NCBI RefSeq assembly: GCF_030068545.1
Contig: NZ_JASJOR010000020.1
Coordinates: 62,001-126,000, forward strand
From: Xanthocytophaga flava
GTDB lineage: Bacteria > Bacteroidota > Bacteroidia > Cytophagales > 172606-1
Direction: 5' to 3'
Length of the DNA: 64,000 nt
Within the stretch, counting starts at the first letter, position 1. The number at the start of each line of letters is the position of its first letter. A model generated the notes under the pieces. The model was not told where the DNA came from, made no database searches, and saw nothing but the letters and a program-made list of their open reading frames with translations. Positions 9,924 to 18,858 of this stretch are shown here, piece after piece. The translations under genes were made by a program, and so were the position numbers.

Positions 9924-9950
9924 AAAAAAGCAGGCTTAAAAGCCTGCTTA
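9924..9950 (-). terminator. terminator of tRNA-His
   Basis: A 9-bp stem (9928-9936/9941-9949) with a 4-nt loop ends in a run of T on the minus strand, immediately downstream of the tRNA. Confidence 0.75.
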
Positions 9951-9951
9951 G

Positions 9952-10026
9952 GGAGGAAGATGGGGCTCGAACCCACGACCCCTAGAACCACAATCTAGTG
10001 CTCTAACCGACTGAGCTACATCCTCC
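9952..10026 (-). tRNA. tRNA-His (anticodon GTG)
   Basis: The minus strand folds into a full cloverleaf. It has an extra G at -1 opposite C73, the histidine identity element, and the anticodon GTG at 9989-9991 in a 7-nt loop closed by a CTAGA/TCTAG stem. The T-arm loop is TTCGAGC, with U8-A9 in place. The acceptor stem has one T6:T67 mismatch; all other acceptor pairs are Watson-Crick. CCA is not encoded. Confidence 0.95.
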
Positions 10027-10091
10027 GTGATTTGGGCTACAAAAGTACAACAAGATTAATATATTCCAAAAACAAATAATTATTTTTTTTA

Positions 10092-11432
10092 TTATCTGTC
10101 AAATACAAGTCTTGCACCCTTCTGACTTTCATCAAAATTTCCCTGTTTATACACTAGATTTCCAGACACAAAGGTATGAGTAACAGACGATTTGAATGTT
10201 TTCCTTTCAAATGGAGACCAACCACACTTGTAGAAGATAACATCTTTTGAAACTGTCGATTCTTGCTGTGTATTTACTAAAACAAGGTCAGCAAAGTAGC
10301 CCTCACGGATATATCCCCGTTGTGAGATTTGAAAGCAATCAGCAGGTGCATGGCACATCTTCTCTACCAATTTCTCTAGTGAGATTCGTCCTTCATGATA
10401 AGCTTCCAGCATCAAAACAAGAGAATGTTGTACCAAAGGTACACCTGATGGTGCTTTCCAATAGTTCTGAGATTTCTCTTCCCAGGTATGAGGTGCATGA
10501 TCTGTAGCTATGATATCCAAATGATTATCCAATAATCCTTCCCATAAAGCTGACTTATGCCGTTTATCTTTTACAGCAGGATTACATTTAATCTGATTCC
10601 CCAATGTCTCGTAATCGTCTGCTGTAAACCAGAGATGGTGCACACACACTTCAGCAGTGATTCGTTTCTGTTTTAAAGGAATTGTATTGTCAAATAAGGG
10701 TAGTTCATCCCCTGTAGTAATATGCAAAATATGCAGGCGGGTGTTATGCTTCTTAGCCAATGTCACAGCCATTGAAGACGATTTAAAACAAGCTTCTTCA
10801 TTCCGGATCTCTGGATGAATACGGGCAGGAGCATCTTCGCCATATTGCTGGCGATATTGCTCCTGACGCTGCTTGATAGTTGCTTCATCCTCACAGTGAG
10901 TGGCAATCAGCATGGGACTTTCCCGAAATATAGCAGCCAACGTACCTTCATCATCTACCAGCATATTACCTGTAGAGGATCCCATAAATATTTTAATCCC
11001 GCATACATCTTTGGGATTAGTCTTAAGTACTTCTGACAGATTATCATTTGAAGCCCCCATGAAAAACGAATAGTTTGCCAGAGAAGTCTGTGAGGCAATC
11101 TGATACTTATCGGCAAGTAATTCCTGTGTCAGTGCATTGGGAACTGTATTAGGCATCTCCATAAAACTGGTGACTCCTCCTGCTACAGCAGCCTTGCTTT
11201 CTGTATAAATAGATGCCTTGTGTGTAAGACCAGGCTCTCTAAAATGTACCTGGTCATCTATCACACCAGGCATAAGATATTGTCCGTTTGCATCAATTAC
11301 TTGATCAGCAGATTTATGTTGCAAATCTGTTCCAATCTGTTCGATACGCCCATCTTTTATATATATATCTTTTTCTGTAATTGTACCTTCGTTTACAACT
11401 CTGGCATTCAGAATAATCGATGATTTTGTCAT
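10092..11432 (-). CDS. pyrC: dihydroorotase (class I type), pyrimidine synthesis
   Basis: The 446-residue amidohydrolase closes carbamoyl-aspartate to dihydroorotate. Visible motifs are VHFREPG (H63), MEMPNT, GIKIFMGSS (K147), IATHCEDE (H179), LHILHITTG (H234/H237) and the catalytic Asp D311 in ATDHAPH. The usual HxH zinc pair at the first motif reads QxH here (Q61, codon 11250-11252). I believe this substitution is common in some Bacteroidota dihydroorotases but cannot confirm it. The gene lies downstream of the peroxiredoxin gene but has its own promoter candidate. Confidence 0.88.
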   Translation of the reverse strand: MTKSSIILNARVVNEGTITEKDIYIKDGRIEQIGTDLQHKSADQVIDANGQYLMPGVIDDQVHFREPGLTHKASIYTESKAAVAGGVTSFMEMPNTVPNALTQELLADKYQIASQTSLANYSFFMGASNDNLSEVLKTNPKDVCGIKIFMGSSTGNMLVDDEGTLAAIFRESPMLIATHCEDEATIKQRQEQYRQQYGEDAPARIHPEIRNEEACFKSSSMAVTLAKKHNTRLHILHITTGDELPLFDNTIPLKQKRITAEVCVHHLWFTADDYETLGNQIKCNPAVKDKRHKSALWEGLLDNHLDIIATDHAPHTWEEKSQNYWKAPSGVPLVQHSLVLMLEAYHEGRISLEKLVEKMCHAPADCFQISQRGYIREGYFADLVLVNTQQESTVSKDVIFYKCGWSPFERKTFKSSVTHTFVSGNLVYKQGNFDESQKGARLVFDR

Positions 11433-11461
11433 AATAAATTGTAAGAAGAGATAGTATGCTT

Positions 11462-11469
11462 CAAAAATA
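11462..11469 (-). promoter_or_regulatory. -7 element of pyrC (TATTTTTG)
   Basis: It is a perfect TAnnTTTG match on the minus strand, 29 nt upstream of the pyrC ATG. No TTTG at the usual -33 distance was found. Confidence 0.45.
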
Positions 11470-11478
11470 GTATCTTTT

Positions 11479-11498
11479 CCAAAGGAAAAATCCTTTGG
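11479..11498 (-). other. 8-bp perfect hairpin upstream of the pyrC promoter
   Basis: CCAAAGGA (11479-11486) pairs with TCCTTTGG (11491-11498) across a 4-nt loop. It lies just upstream of the candidate pyrC -7 box and downstream of the peroxiredoxin terminator. It could be an operator or a second terminator stem. Confidence 0.4.
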
Positions 11499-11502
11499 TA
11501 TG

Positions 11503-11540
11503 AAAAAAAGCCATTACTGAATTCAATCATCAGTAATGGC
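11503..11540 (-). terminator. terminator of the peroxiredoxin gene
   Basis: The 11-bp perfect stem 11510-11520/11530-11540 is followed on the minus strand by seven T, just downstream of the peroxiredoxin stop. Confidence 0.85.
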
Positions 11541-11562
11541 ATAAAAAAGAATAGAAGATAGT

Positions 11563-12057
11563 TTATCTAGTCAACTCATCTAATACCTTTTTAATCGCAT
11601 CAAAATCTGGCACATCCCCTGCATTTTCCAAAACCTCAGCATATTGAATCACACCATCTCCATCAATCACAAAAGCCGAACGTTTGGATACGCCTTTCAT
11701 TCCCCACGCAAAGTTTTCATAAAGAGCTCCATAGGCTGTTGAAACTTCTTTGTTAAAATCAGATAGTAAAAGAAACGTAAGGCTCTGATCTTTTTTGAAC
11801 CTATCCAGTACATAAGGTGAATCTACAGAAATAGCCACAACCTCTGCATTGAGGGCAGTATATTCTCCTATATCATCCCGCATGCTACATAACTCAGCAG
11901 TACATACACTGCTAAATGCCAAAGGAAAAAATAAAACCACAAGATTTTTTCCTTTATAATCATCCAGTGAAACTTCTTTTTTGTCTGAATTAGCAGACTT
12001 AAAATCAGAAGATACTAATTTGAAAAATGGAGCTTTATCGCCTTTCTGAAGTGCCAT
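11563..12057 (-). CDS. peroxiredoxin (AhpC/TSA family, AhpE-like)
   Basis: The 164-residue thioredoxin-fold protein reduces peroxides. The peroxidatic Cys is C52 in PLAFSSVCT, and a second Cys, C57, is five residues on (TAELC), where it might act as resolving Cys. The PLAF-VCT-ELC pattern resembles AhpE-type and Bacteroidota 'redoxin' members. It has no signal peptide, so it is cytoplasmic. It is transcribed alone, ending at the hairpin before pyrC. Confidence 0.9.
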   Translation of the reverse strand: MALQKGDKAPFFKLVSSDFKSANSDKKEVSLDDYKGKNLVVLFFPLAFSSVCTAELCSMRDDIGEYTALNAEVVAISVDSPYVLDRFKKDQSLTFLLLSDFNKEVSTAYGALYENFAWGMKGVSKRSAFVIDGDGVIQYAEVLENAGDVPDFDAIKKVLDELTR

Positions 12058-12236
12058 ATGAAAGAAAACAGGTTGATAGGTAAAACAAAAGAATATGAGT
12101 TACAATAAGTGTATGCATGACTGAGTGACTCTCAGAGAAACAACTACATCTTATTGGTATTATTATCCATCTGCTATATACAAAAGTCAGATACAAAGAA
12201 ACTATAGTATGATAAGAAATAATAGTTCTAAAAATG

Positions 12237-12244
12237 TAAATTTG
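12237..12244 (+). promoter_or_regulatory. -7 element (TAAATTTG) before the acyl-CoA dehydrogenase gene
   Basis: It is a perfect TAnnTTTG match 69 nt upstream of the ATG at 12314. No convincing -33 TTTG. Confidence 0.4.
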
Positions 12245-12313
12245 GCAAATGCGATTTTAGTAAGGCATATATTAAATCTTATAGCCTCATACAAGTTTTA
12301 ACAACAGACTACA

Positions 12314-13525
12314 ATGCAAACAACAGACCCTAATATACATATCCGCTCCAGCCAGGATCGTTTTGAAGCACCTGACTTTTATCAGATTGACGATCTTTTA
12401 ACAGAAGAACATAAGCTCATTCGGGATGCGGTCAGAACGTTTGTTAAAAAGGAGATCTCTCCTATTATTGAGGACTATGCCCAGCGAGCAGAATTTCCGC
12501 AGGATATAGTCAAAAAATTTGGTGAGATAGGCGCTTTTGGGCCAACCATACCATCAGAATACGGAGGTGGTGGACTCGATTATATTTCGTATGGCCTCAT
12601 CATGCAGGAAATTGAACGGGGAGATTCTGGCATGCGTTCAACGGTCTCTGTGCAAAGTTCACTGGTCATGTATCCCATTTATGCATTTGGTACGGAAGAA
12701 CAAAAGCAAAAGTACTTACCCAAACTGGCTTCTGGTGAAATGCTAGGTTGCTTTGGATTAACAGAAGCAGACTATGGCTCAAATCCTTCTGGTATGCAAT
12801 CCCATTTTACAGATGAAGGTGACCACTATCTGCTTAATGGTTCAAAGATGTGGATTTCCAATGCGCCTTATGCAGACATTGCAGTGGTATGGGCTAAAAA
12901 TGAGAATGGGCGTGTTCGTGGCCTTATTGTAGAACGAGGAATGGAAGGTTTCTCTACACCTGAAATTCATAATAAATGGTCGTTGCGTGCCTCTACTACA
13001 GGGGAACTGGTTTTTGATAATGTTAAGGTACCCAAAGAAAATTTACTGCCGGGTATAGAGGGTTTGCGCGGTCCTATGCAGTGCCTGGATTCTGCTAGGT
13101 ATGGTATCGCCTGGGGAGCACTTGGAGCAGCAATGGACTGCTATGATTCAGCGAAGCGTTATGCACTGGAACGCATACAGTTTGATAAACCTATAGCCTC
13201 TTTTCAATTGACACAAAAGAAACTGGCTGAAATGTTAACTGAGATTACCAAAGCACAACTCCTCTGCTGGCGATTAGGTATGTTAAAAAATGAAGACAAA
13301 GCAACCACTGCCCAAATATCATTAGCCAAACGAAATAATGTAGAGATGGCACTGAACATTGCGCGTGAAGCCCGTCAGATTCATGGGGGTATGGGTATTA
13401 CAGGTGAGTATCCGATTATGCGCCATATGATGAACCTGGAATCGGTTGTTACCTATGAAGGTACACACGATATTCACTTACTCATTCTGGGTAATGAGAT
13501 TACAGGTATTCCTGCATTTAAATAG
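12314..13525 (+). CDS. acyl-CoA dehydrogenase, glutaryl-CoA dehydrogenase-like
   Basis: The 403-residue FAD enzyme has the three-part acyl-CoA dehydrogenase layout: an N-terminal helical domain, a beta domain with the FAD motif GCFGLTEADYGSNP and KMWISNAP, and a C-terminal helical domain with GGMGITGEYP. The catalytic base is E382 in VTYEGTHDIH, the position used by glutaryl-CoA dehydrogenases. In Bacteroidota this family is often annotated GcdH, but substrate chain length or the decarboxylating role cannot be read safely. It is monocistronic, with its own terminator. Confidence 0.88.
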   Translation: MQTTDPNIHIRSSQDRFEAPDFYQIDDLLTEEHKLIRDAVRTFVKKEISPIIEDYAQRAEFPQDIVKKFGEIGAFGPTIPSEYGGGGLDYISYGLIMQEIERGDSGMRSTVSVQSSLVMYPIYAFGTEEQKQKYLPKLASGEMLGCFGLTEADYGSNPSGMQSHFTDEGDHYLLNGSKMWISNAPYADIAVVWAKNENGRVRGLIVERGMEGFSTPEIHNKWSLRASTTGELVFDNVKVPKENLLPGIEGLRGPMQCLDSARYGIAWGALGAAMDCYDSAKRYALERIQFDKPIASFQLTQKKLAEMLTEITKAQLLCWRLGMLKNEDKATTAQISLAKRNNVEMALNIAREARQIHGGMGITGEYPIMRHMMNLESVVTYEGTHDIHLLILGNEITGIPAFK

Positions 13526-13548
13526 ATCATACTTTTCTCTCTTTTCAT

Positions 13549-13577
13549 AAGGCTATTGTGATATACAATAGCCTTTT
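13549..13577 (+). terminator. terminator of the acyl-CoA dehydrogenase gene
   Basis: The 11-bp perfect stem 13549-13559/13565-13575, 5-nt loop, followed by TTTT. Confidence 0.8.
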
Positions 13578-13738
13578 ATTTTGCTTTCCCAGCATCTACA
13601 TCTCCAGTAATTTTCTGAATAAAATCAGTTATCCAATCCATGGTGATTCAATGATTTGATCCATTAAATTTTATTTACTCATGAAATAATCATAAATTAA
13701 TCATTAATTATACTATACAGCAGATTATACATAGTAGT

Positions 13739-14620
13739 ATGGAGACAGTTGTTGCTTTCTTTGAACATATACCCAGTAGCTATCGTGCCGCTATCCTTAT
13801 TGGAGGAATACTGTTGTTCTGGAGTATTGAAGGAATTATTCCACTATCATTAACGCCTTATCATAAGTGGAGACATGCTGGGTTAAATCTGTTTTTTACC
13901 TTAACCACTGTTGTTATTAATTTTCTTTTTGCAGCCCTTCTTCTAAAAACAAGTGATTGGACAGCCGATCAGCACTTTGGCCTACTGTATCTAACAACAA
14001 TGCCCTTGGGGTTGTTTATCTTACTAGGCTTACTATTGCTTGATTTAATTGGAGCTTATCTGATTCATTGGCTGGAACATAAACTAAAATGGCTATGGAA
14101 GTTTCATCTTATCCATCATACAGATACATACGTTGATACCACTACTGCCAATCGGCATCATCCAGGTGAAAGTGTTTTTCGGGCTATATTTACTATTCTG
14201 GCTGTATTTATATCAGGAGCCCCGATTTGGCTGGTTATGTTATATCAAAGTTTATCTGTGATATTTTCTCAGTTTAACCATGCCAATATTAAGCTGCCAG
14301 TTCAACTGGATAAGGTTATAAGCTGGATTATTGTTTCTCCCAATATGCACAAGGTACATCATCATTACAAGCAGCCCCTCACAGATACAAACTATGGGAA
14401 TATATTCTCACTTTGGGATCGGTTGTTTGGCACCTTTGCTACAGAAAATCCAGCCAATCTAATTTATGGAGTAGATACACATATGGATGCTAAGGAGAAT
14501 AATCAACTAACTAATTTGCTGCAAATACCTTTTCAACCCTATAGACGCTCCGCTGATATCTCCTATTCAGGAACACACAAAGCAGATAGTGTAACAAAAG
14601 ATCAACCATCAGTAGGATAG
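13739..14620 (+). CDS. sterol desaturase / fatty acid hydroxylase family membrane protein
   Basis: The 293-residue protein has several transmembrane segments (about residues 16-34, 48-68, 84-110 and 150-176). It carries the eight-histidine di-iron pattern of the fatty acid hydroxylase superfamily: H110/H114, H123/H126/H127, H140/H141 and the cluster H204-H209 (HKVHHHY). Such enzymes oxidise lipids, sterols or carotenoids. Substrate is unknown. A carotenoid role is conceivable, because a CrtI-family gene lies 20 kb away, but nothing here links them. Confidence 0.85.
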   Translation: METVVAFFEHIPSSYRAAILIGGILLFWSIEGIIPLSLTPYHKWRHAGLNLFFTLTTVVINFLFAALLLKTSDWTADQHFGLLYLTTMPLGLFILLGLLLLDLIGAYLIHWLEHKLKWLWKFHLIHHTDTYVDTTTANRHHPGESVFRAIFTILAVFISGAPIWLVMLYQSLSVIFSQFNHANIKLPVQLDKVISWIIVSPNMHKVHHHYKQPLTDTNYGNIFSLWDRLFGTFATENPANLIYGVDTHMDAKENNQLTNLLQIPFQPYRRSADISYSGTHKADSVTKDQPSVG

Positions 14621-14702
14621 AATACCAATAATTGCTAATTAAACTTGTATTTCAATTTGAATAAATACTAGAGCCTAGTATTTGATCTTATATTCATAGT
14701 CT

Positions 14703-16319
14703 ATGCGTTGTATTTCCAAATATACTATACTAGTTGTGCTACTTATCGCACTAAATCAGCAGGCAATTGGACAAAATGTTGCCGGATACCAGGATTTTTT
14801 CAAAACTGTACAATTGGCTGCTATTTTTCCAGACTCCAAAACTTTTCCTGACTGTACCCCAAAATATCCGTTGGCAGAAATTGTAAAGAAGTACCAGAAG
14901 CAACATACTCTACCCGATTTTGGATTAAAGGAGTTTGTCCTGGCTAATTATACATTGCCTAAGAGTTATTCTTCAGACTTTACATCTGACACCAGCAAGT
15001 CTGCAACGGAACACATCATCAGCTTATGGGATGTACTTACGCGAAAACCGGAAAAGCCTATACCAGGAAGTTCGTTAGTGAACCTACCCTACCAATATGT
15101 AGTGCCTGGAGGGCGATTTGGCGAAATATATTATTGGGATAGTTATTTTACCATGTTGGGCTTAGAAGCCTCTGGCCGCACAGACCTGGTCCAGCATATG
15201 ATTGATAACTTTGCATTCCTGATTGACACAATTGGTTTTATTCCGAATGGGAACCGGACATACTATCTGACACGTTCACAACCGCCGTTTTTTGCCTTAA
15301 TGGTAGGTATTCTCGCCAATACAAAAGGTGACGAGACATATAGCAAATACCTTCCTCAGCTTGAGAAAGAATATGCCTTCTGGATGGGTGGCACTGAAAA
15401 GCTAGGCAAACAAAGTGGCACATTCCGAAGAGTAGTACGCATGCAGGGAGGCGAAATACTAAACCGCTACTGGGATGATTCGGCAACACCAAGACCAGAA
15501 GCCTATAAAGAAGATGTAGCAACAGCCGATGCTATTTTAAAAAATAGTACCATTCCAATGCCTAAGAAAGCATCAAAGGCATCTCAACAATTTATTATTG
15601 ATCAAAAGCGAGCTGTTATCTACCGGCATCTTCGTGCTGCAGCCGAAAGTGGTTGGGATTTCTGTAATCGCTGGTTTAAGGACGGCAATTCTATGGAAAC
15701 AATCCATACTACAGATATTATTCCTGTAGATCTGAATGCACTTATGTATAATCTTGAAATGACTATAAGTAAAGCTTACGCATTGAAAGGGAATGCACAA
15801 AAAGCTAAAAGTTATCAAGATGCAGCAGAACGAAGAAAACAAGCCGTACTTATGTATTGTTGGGATAAAAAAGCCCAATACTTTACAGATTATGACTTTA
15901 TCACCAGGCAAACCACCCAAACCTTCTCCCTGGCAGGCATGTATCCTTTCTTTGTACATATGAATATTGGAACACCCGCGACTGTAGCCCAGCGAATTGA
16001 GAAAGATTTTCTGAGAGATGGAGGGGTGCTTACCACCTTAACAAACACAGGACAGCAATGGGATGCACCCAATGGTTGGGCACCTTTACAATGGATCACT
16101 TATAAAGGATTAAAAGATAACGGGTACAGCGAACTGGCAGATAAAATTAAAAACCGCTGGATTTCTAATAATGTACGTGTATACAAACAAACAGGTAAAA
16201 TGGTAGAAAAATACAATGTGACAGATATTACCTTAAAGGCAGGAGGAGGAGAATACCCTGTACAGGATGGCTTTGGCTGGTCAAATGGCGTGTTGCTTCG
16301 TTTACTGAAAGAAAAGTAA
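14703..16319 (+). CDS. treA: periplasmic trehalase (GH37)
   Basis: The 538-residue protein has a signal peptide (about residues 1-23, cut after IGQ). Both trehalase signatures are present: PGGRFGEIYYWDSY at 135-148 and QWDAPNGWAPLQW at 452-464. It hydrolyses trehalose to two glucose in the periplasm. The gene starts 82 bp after the sterol desaturase-like gene on the same strand. The periplasmic location keeps it apart from the cytoplasmic trehalose route encoded by TreS-maltokinase and GlgE at 26.6-32.1 kb. Confidence 0.94.
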   Translation: MRCISKYTILVVLLIALNQQAIGQNVAGYQDFFKTVQLAAIFPDSKTFPDCTPKYPLAEIVKKYQKQHTLPDFGLKEFVLANYTLPKSYSSDFTSDTSKSATEHIISLWDVLTRKPEKPIPGSSLVNLPYQYVVPGGRFGEIYYWDSYFTMLGLEASGRTDLVQHMIDNFAFLIDTIGFIPNGNRTYYLTRSQPPFFALMVGILANTKGDETYSKYLPQLEKEYAFWMGGTEKLGKQSGTFRRVVRMQGGEILNRYWDDSATPRPEAYKEDVATADAILKNSTIPMPKKASKASQQFIIDQKRAVIYRHLRAAAESGWDFCNRWFKDGNSMETIHTTDIIPVDLNALMYNLEMTISKAYALKGNAQKAKSYQDAAERRKQAVLMYCWDKKAQYFTDYDFITRQTTQTFSLAGMYPFFVHMNIGTPATVAQRIEKDFLRDGGVLTTLTNTGQQWDAPNGWAPLQWITYKGLKDNGYSELADKIKNRWISNNVRVYKQTGKMVEKYNVTDITLKAGGGEYPVQDGFGWSNGVLLRLLKEK

Positions 16320-16571
16320 TTAATTCCAGTGATGTAACTATTTTTTATCTTCTTTTCAAAAGAAATTATACTGTCAAAAGATTTGGCATAAGATTTGGTG
16401 TATACACTATACACTACGACTATGAAAATATCTTTTAAAACAAAGTAACCAGATAGTACAAACCACGTAAAACACCTATCAGTAATCCACTTTTAAAAAC
16501 ATCCATACAGCATTTCTTCTGATGATTTGTTGTTTTTATTAACTGATTTGATCACTATTTCTGACAATGAC

Positions 16572-16604
16572 AATACCTCTCTGATAGAGAGGTATTTGTT
16601 TTTA
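16572..16604 (+). terminator. hairpin with T-rich tail
   Basis: The 10-bp perfect stem 16572-16581/16587-16596 has a 5-nt loop and TTGTTTTT on the plus side. It lies 252 bp after the trehalase stop and just after the converging methyltransferase's end. Its owner is unclear; nothing else is visible between 16320 and 16571. Confidence 0.55.
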
Positions 16605-16612
16605 CAGGGGGC

Positions 16613-17431
16613 TTATAATCTTAATCCAAAACTTTCGCGTTGCGGCCTTTGAGCCACAAAAATCATCCTGTCAGATGTTTCCTTGTCATATGGATTCAAC
16701 GCATAGTCTCCAAAGATGCTTATCAGTTCCAGATCGGCAACATCAAAATAGTGTAGAAACTGTTCACAACTGATCGCTTTTACTCGCTCCTGAAAATGGA
16801 AGGAATTTCCTTCGTCCTCAAACTCAATATCTTTTACAATAAATCCGCTTTCCAGTTTCTTTTGAATATCAAATTGAATTCCATCAATAACTTGTCTGTA
16901 ATGAGGTTTTAAATTTTTTAAGATCCGGTCTGTATTGAAAAAATCAAGAATTAACTTTCCCCCAGGTTTTAATGCCTCTGTTACTGTACATACCGCATTA
17001 ATATTCTCTCCTTCTGTTTCAAAATAACCGAAGCTTGTAAATAGATTCAGCACATAACAAAACCTGCTTCGCACATAGGGACGGCGCATATCGTGTACAT
17101 AGAAATGCAATCGTTCATTTTCAAACTGTTTAGCATAAGAGATATTTTCAGGCGCAATGTCAATCCCTACTACATCAAACCCTTTGGAATTAAGATAGAT
17201 AGCATGTCGTCCACGCCCACATGCCAAATCAAGTATTTGATCTTCACAGGTAAACTGAAAATATTTTTGCAGATTGTCGATAAACTGGTGCGCTTCTGCA
17301 TTATCCCGGCTCTTATATAGAATATGATAATAAGGTGAGTTAAACCATTCACTGAACCATTCTCGTTTACTAATAGCGCCTCTGGACTTTTTGCTGCTTA
17401 CTTCATGCACGACTTCCATATTTTTAATCAT
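16613..17431 (-). CDS. class I SAM-dependent methyltransferase
   Basis: The 272-residue protein has the Rossmann motif I LDLACGRGRH (residues 67-76), an acidic ribose-binding residue in VVGIDIAPEN and motif IV around LNLFTSFGYF. It resembles the Bacteroidota ubiE/tam-like small-molecule methyltransferases. The substrate is unknown. A second ATG at codon 5 (MEVVHE) is an equally possible start. Confidence 0.8.
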   Translation of the reverse strand: MIKNMEVVHEVSSKKSRGAISKREWFSEWFNSPYYHILYKSRDNAEAHQFIDNLQKYFQFTCEDQILDLACGRGRHAIYLNSKGFDVVGIDIAPENISYAKQFENERLHFYVHDMRRPYVRSRFCYVLNLFTSFGYFETEGENINAVCTVTEALKPGGKLILDFFNTDRILKNLKPHYRQVIDGIQFDIQKKLESGFIVKDIEFEDEGNSFHFQERVKAISCEQFLHYFDVADLELISIFGDYALNPYDKETSDRMIFVAQRPQRESFGLRL

Positions 17432-17608
17432 TGCAATTTCTATTGTTATTACCTAAACTAATCGTCTGGTAAACATATCTCATGAATAAATTCGACAGGA
17501 ATAGATGTAGATCCTGTCTCTACTGATAAACAAATACCCGATCAGACAAGTGCAAATGTCAGTTTATTTTCGATGGAAACGAAATTAGGTCATTTTAACT
17601 TTTTTTAG

Positions 17609-17616
17609 TACTTTCG
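17609..17616 (+). promoter_or_regulatory. candidate -7 element (TACTTTCG) before ruvB
   Basis: It matches TAnnTTYG, the TTCG variant also found at the ndk promoter. It lies 154 nt before ruvB and 14 nt before a 42-codon ORF. A second TATTTTCG occurs at 17565-17572. The rest of the 17432-17770 gap shows nothing else. Confidence 0.35.
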
Positions 17617-17630
17617 TGAAACAACCGGAT

Positions 17631-17759
17631 ATGCGATATTTTGCAATTCCCTTGATTTCAATCTTCCTTCTTTTTTATCTTTCCTGCCTTTTATTACGCT
17701 ATCCGATCTTGTTCTGTTTTGAGATGAATACCTCAAAACCTTTGAACTGTAACTGTTAA
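17631..17759 (+). CDS. possible 42-residue hydrophobic leader ORF upstream of ruvB
   Basis: An ATG-started ORF of 42 codons (MRYFAIPLISIF..., ending NCNC) begins just after the promoter candidate and stops 11 nt before the ruvB ATG. The product is hydrophobic with four Cys. It could be a leader peptide coupled to ruvB or chance in AT-rich DNA. No homology is recognised. Confidence 0.2.
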   Translation: MRYFAIPLISIFLLFYLSCLLLRYPILFCFEMNTSKPLNCNC

Positions 17760-17770
17760 TTTGAATTTAT

Positions 17771-18802
17771 ATGCGTAAAGATTATTTGAAAGGTGAAGCA
17801 GAAGGGCTAACCCCAACAGAACGCGAAATAGAAAAGGCGTTGCGTCCGGTCAGCTTTGAGGATTTTACCGGACAGGATAAAGTTCTTGAAAATCTGCGCG
17901 TCTTTGTACAGGCTGCCCGCCAGCGAGGGGAGGCACTTGATCATGTGCTCTTACATGGCCCTCCTGGTTTAGGGAAAACAACCCTTTCATTGATTATTGC
18001 CAATGAACTGGGAGCAAATATAAAAATGACTTCCGGGCCAGTTCTGGACAAGCCTAGTGATCTGGCAGGATTACTTACCAACCTCAGTGAAAACGATGTG
18101 CTTTTCATTGATGAAATCCATCGCCTTAATCCGGTAGTAGAAGAATACCTGTATTCTGCTATGGAAGATTATAAGATTGATATCCTGCTAGATAGCGGTC
18201 CCAATGCCCGGTCTGTTCAGATCGGTTTAAATCCGTTTACGTTAGTAGGTGCTACTACCAGAGCTGGATTGTTAACTTCGCCTTTACGTGCACGATTTAG
18301 TATTAATGCCAGGCTGGAATATTACAATGCCAAACTATTAACTTCCATTGTACTACGTTCTGCGGATCTATTGAATACGCCTATTGACGAAGAGGCGGCC
18401 TATGAGATAGCCCGAAGAAGTCGGGGAACTCCACGTATTGCCAATAACCTGTTGCGTCGTACACGTGATTTTGCTCAGGTAAAAGGAAATGGTAAAATTA
18501 CGGTTGGTATTGCAGAAATGGCACTAAACGCACTGGATGTAGATCAACATGGATTAGACGAGATGGATAATCGCATTCTGTCTACCATCATTGAGAAGTT
18601 TAAAGGTGGCCCTGTAGGTTTGTCAACTATTGCTACTGCCTGTGGTGAAGAAGCTGAAACCATAGAAGAGGTATATGAGCCGTTTCTGATTCAGGAAGGT
18701 TATATTAAACGAACCTCTCGTGGACGAGAAGCAACCGAAATGGCCTACCGTCATCTGGGCATCAATCCACCTGCCGGGCAGGTTAAAGGATTGTTCGACT
18801 AA
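17771..18802 (+). CDS. ruvB: RuvB, Holliday junction branch-migration helicase
   Basis: The 343-residue AAA+ ATPase has Walker A GPPGLGKT (63-70), Walker B DEIH (114-117), sensor 1 GATTRAG, the arginine finger region LRARF, sensor 2 GTPRIANNLLRR and a C-terminal winged helix. With RuvA it drives branch migration of Holliday junctions. ruvA and ruvC are not adjacent, as is usual in Bacteroidota. Confidence 0.98.
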   Translation: MRKDYLKGEAEGLTPTEREIEKALRPVSFEDFTGQDKVLENLRVFVQAARQRGEALDHVLLHGPPGLGKTTLSLIIANELGANIKMTSGPVLDKPSDLAGLLTNLSENDVLFIDEIHRLNPVVEEYLYSAMEDYKIDILLDSGPNARSVQIGLNPFTLVGATTRAGLLTSPLRARFSINARLEYYNAKLLTSIVLRSADLLNTPIDEEAAYEIARRSRGTPRIANNLLRRTRDFAQVKGNGKITVGIAEMALNALDVDQHGLDEMDNRILSTIIEKFKGGPVGLSTIATACGEEAETIEEVYEPFLIQEGYIKRTSRGREATEMAYRHLGINPPAGQVKGLFD

Positions 18803-18816
18803 GAAAACAAAGTATC

Positions 18817-18852
18817 AGCCTTATAGTTTTTACGCTATAAGGCTATTTTTTT
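18817..18852 (+). terminator. terminator of ruvB
   Basis: The 10-bp perfect stem 18817-18826/18835-18844 has an 8-nt loop followed by ATTTTTTT. The next gene starts within 20 nt of it. Confidence 0.88.
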
Positions 18853-18858
18853 ATATAA

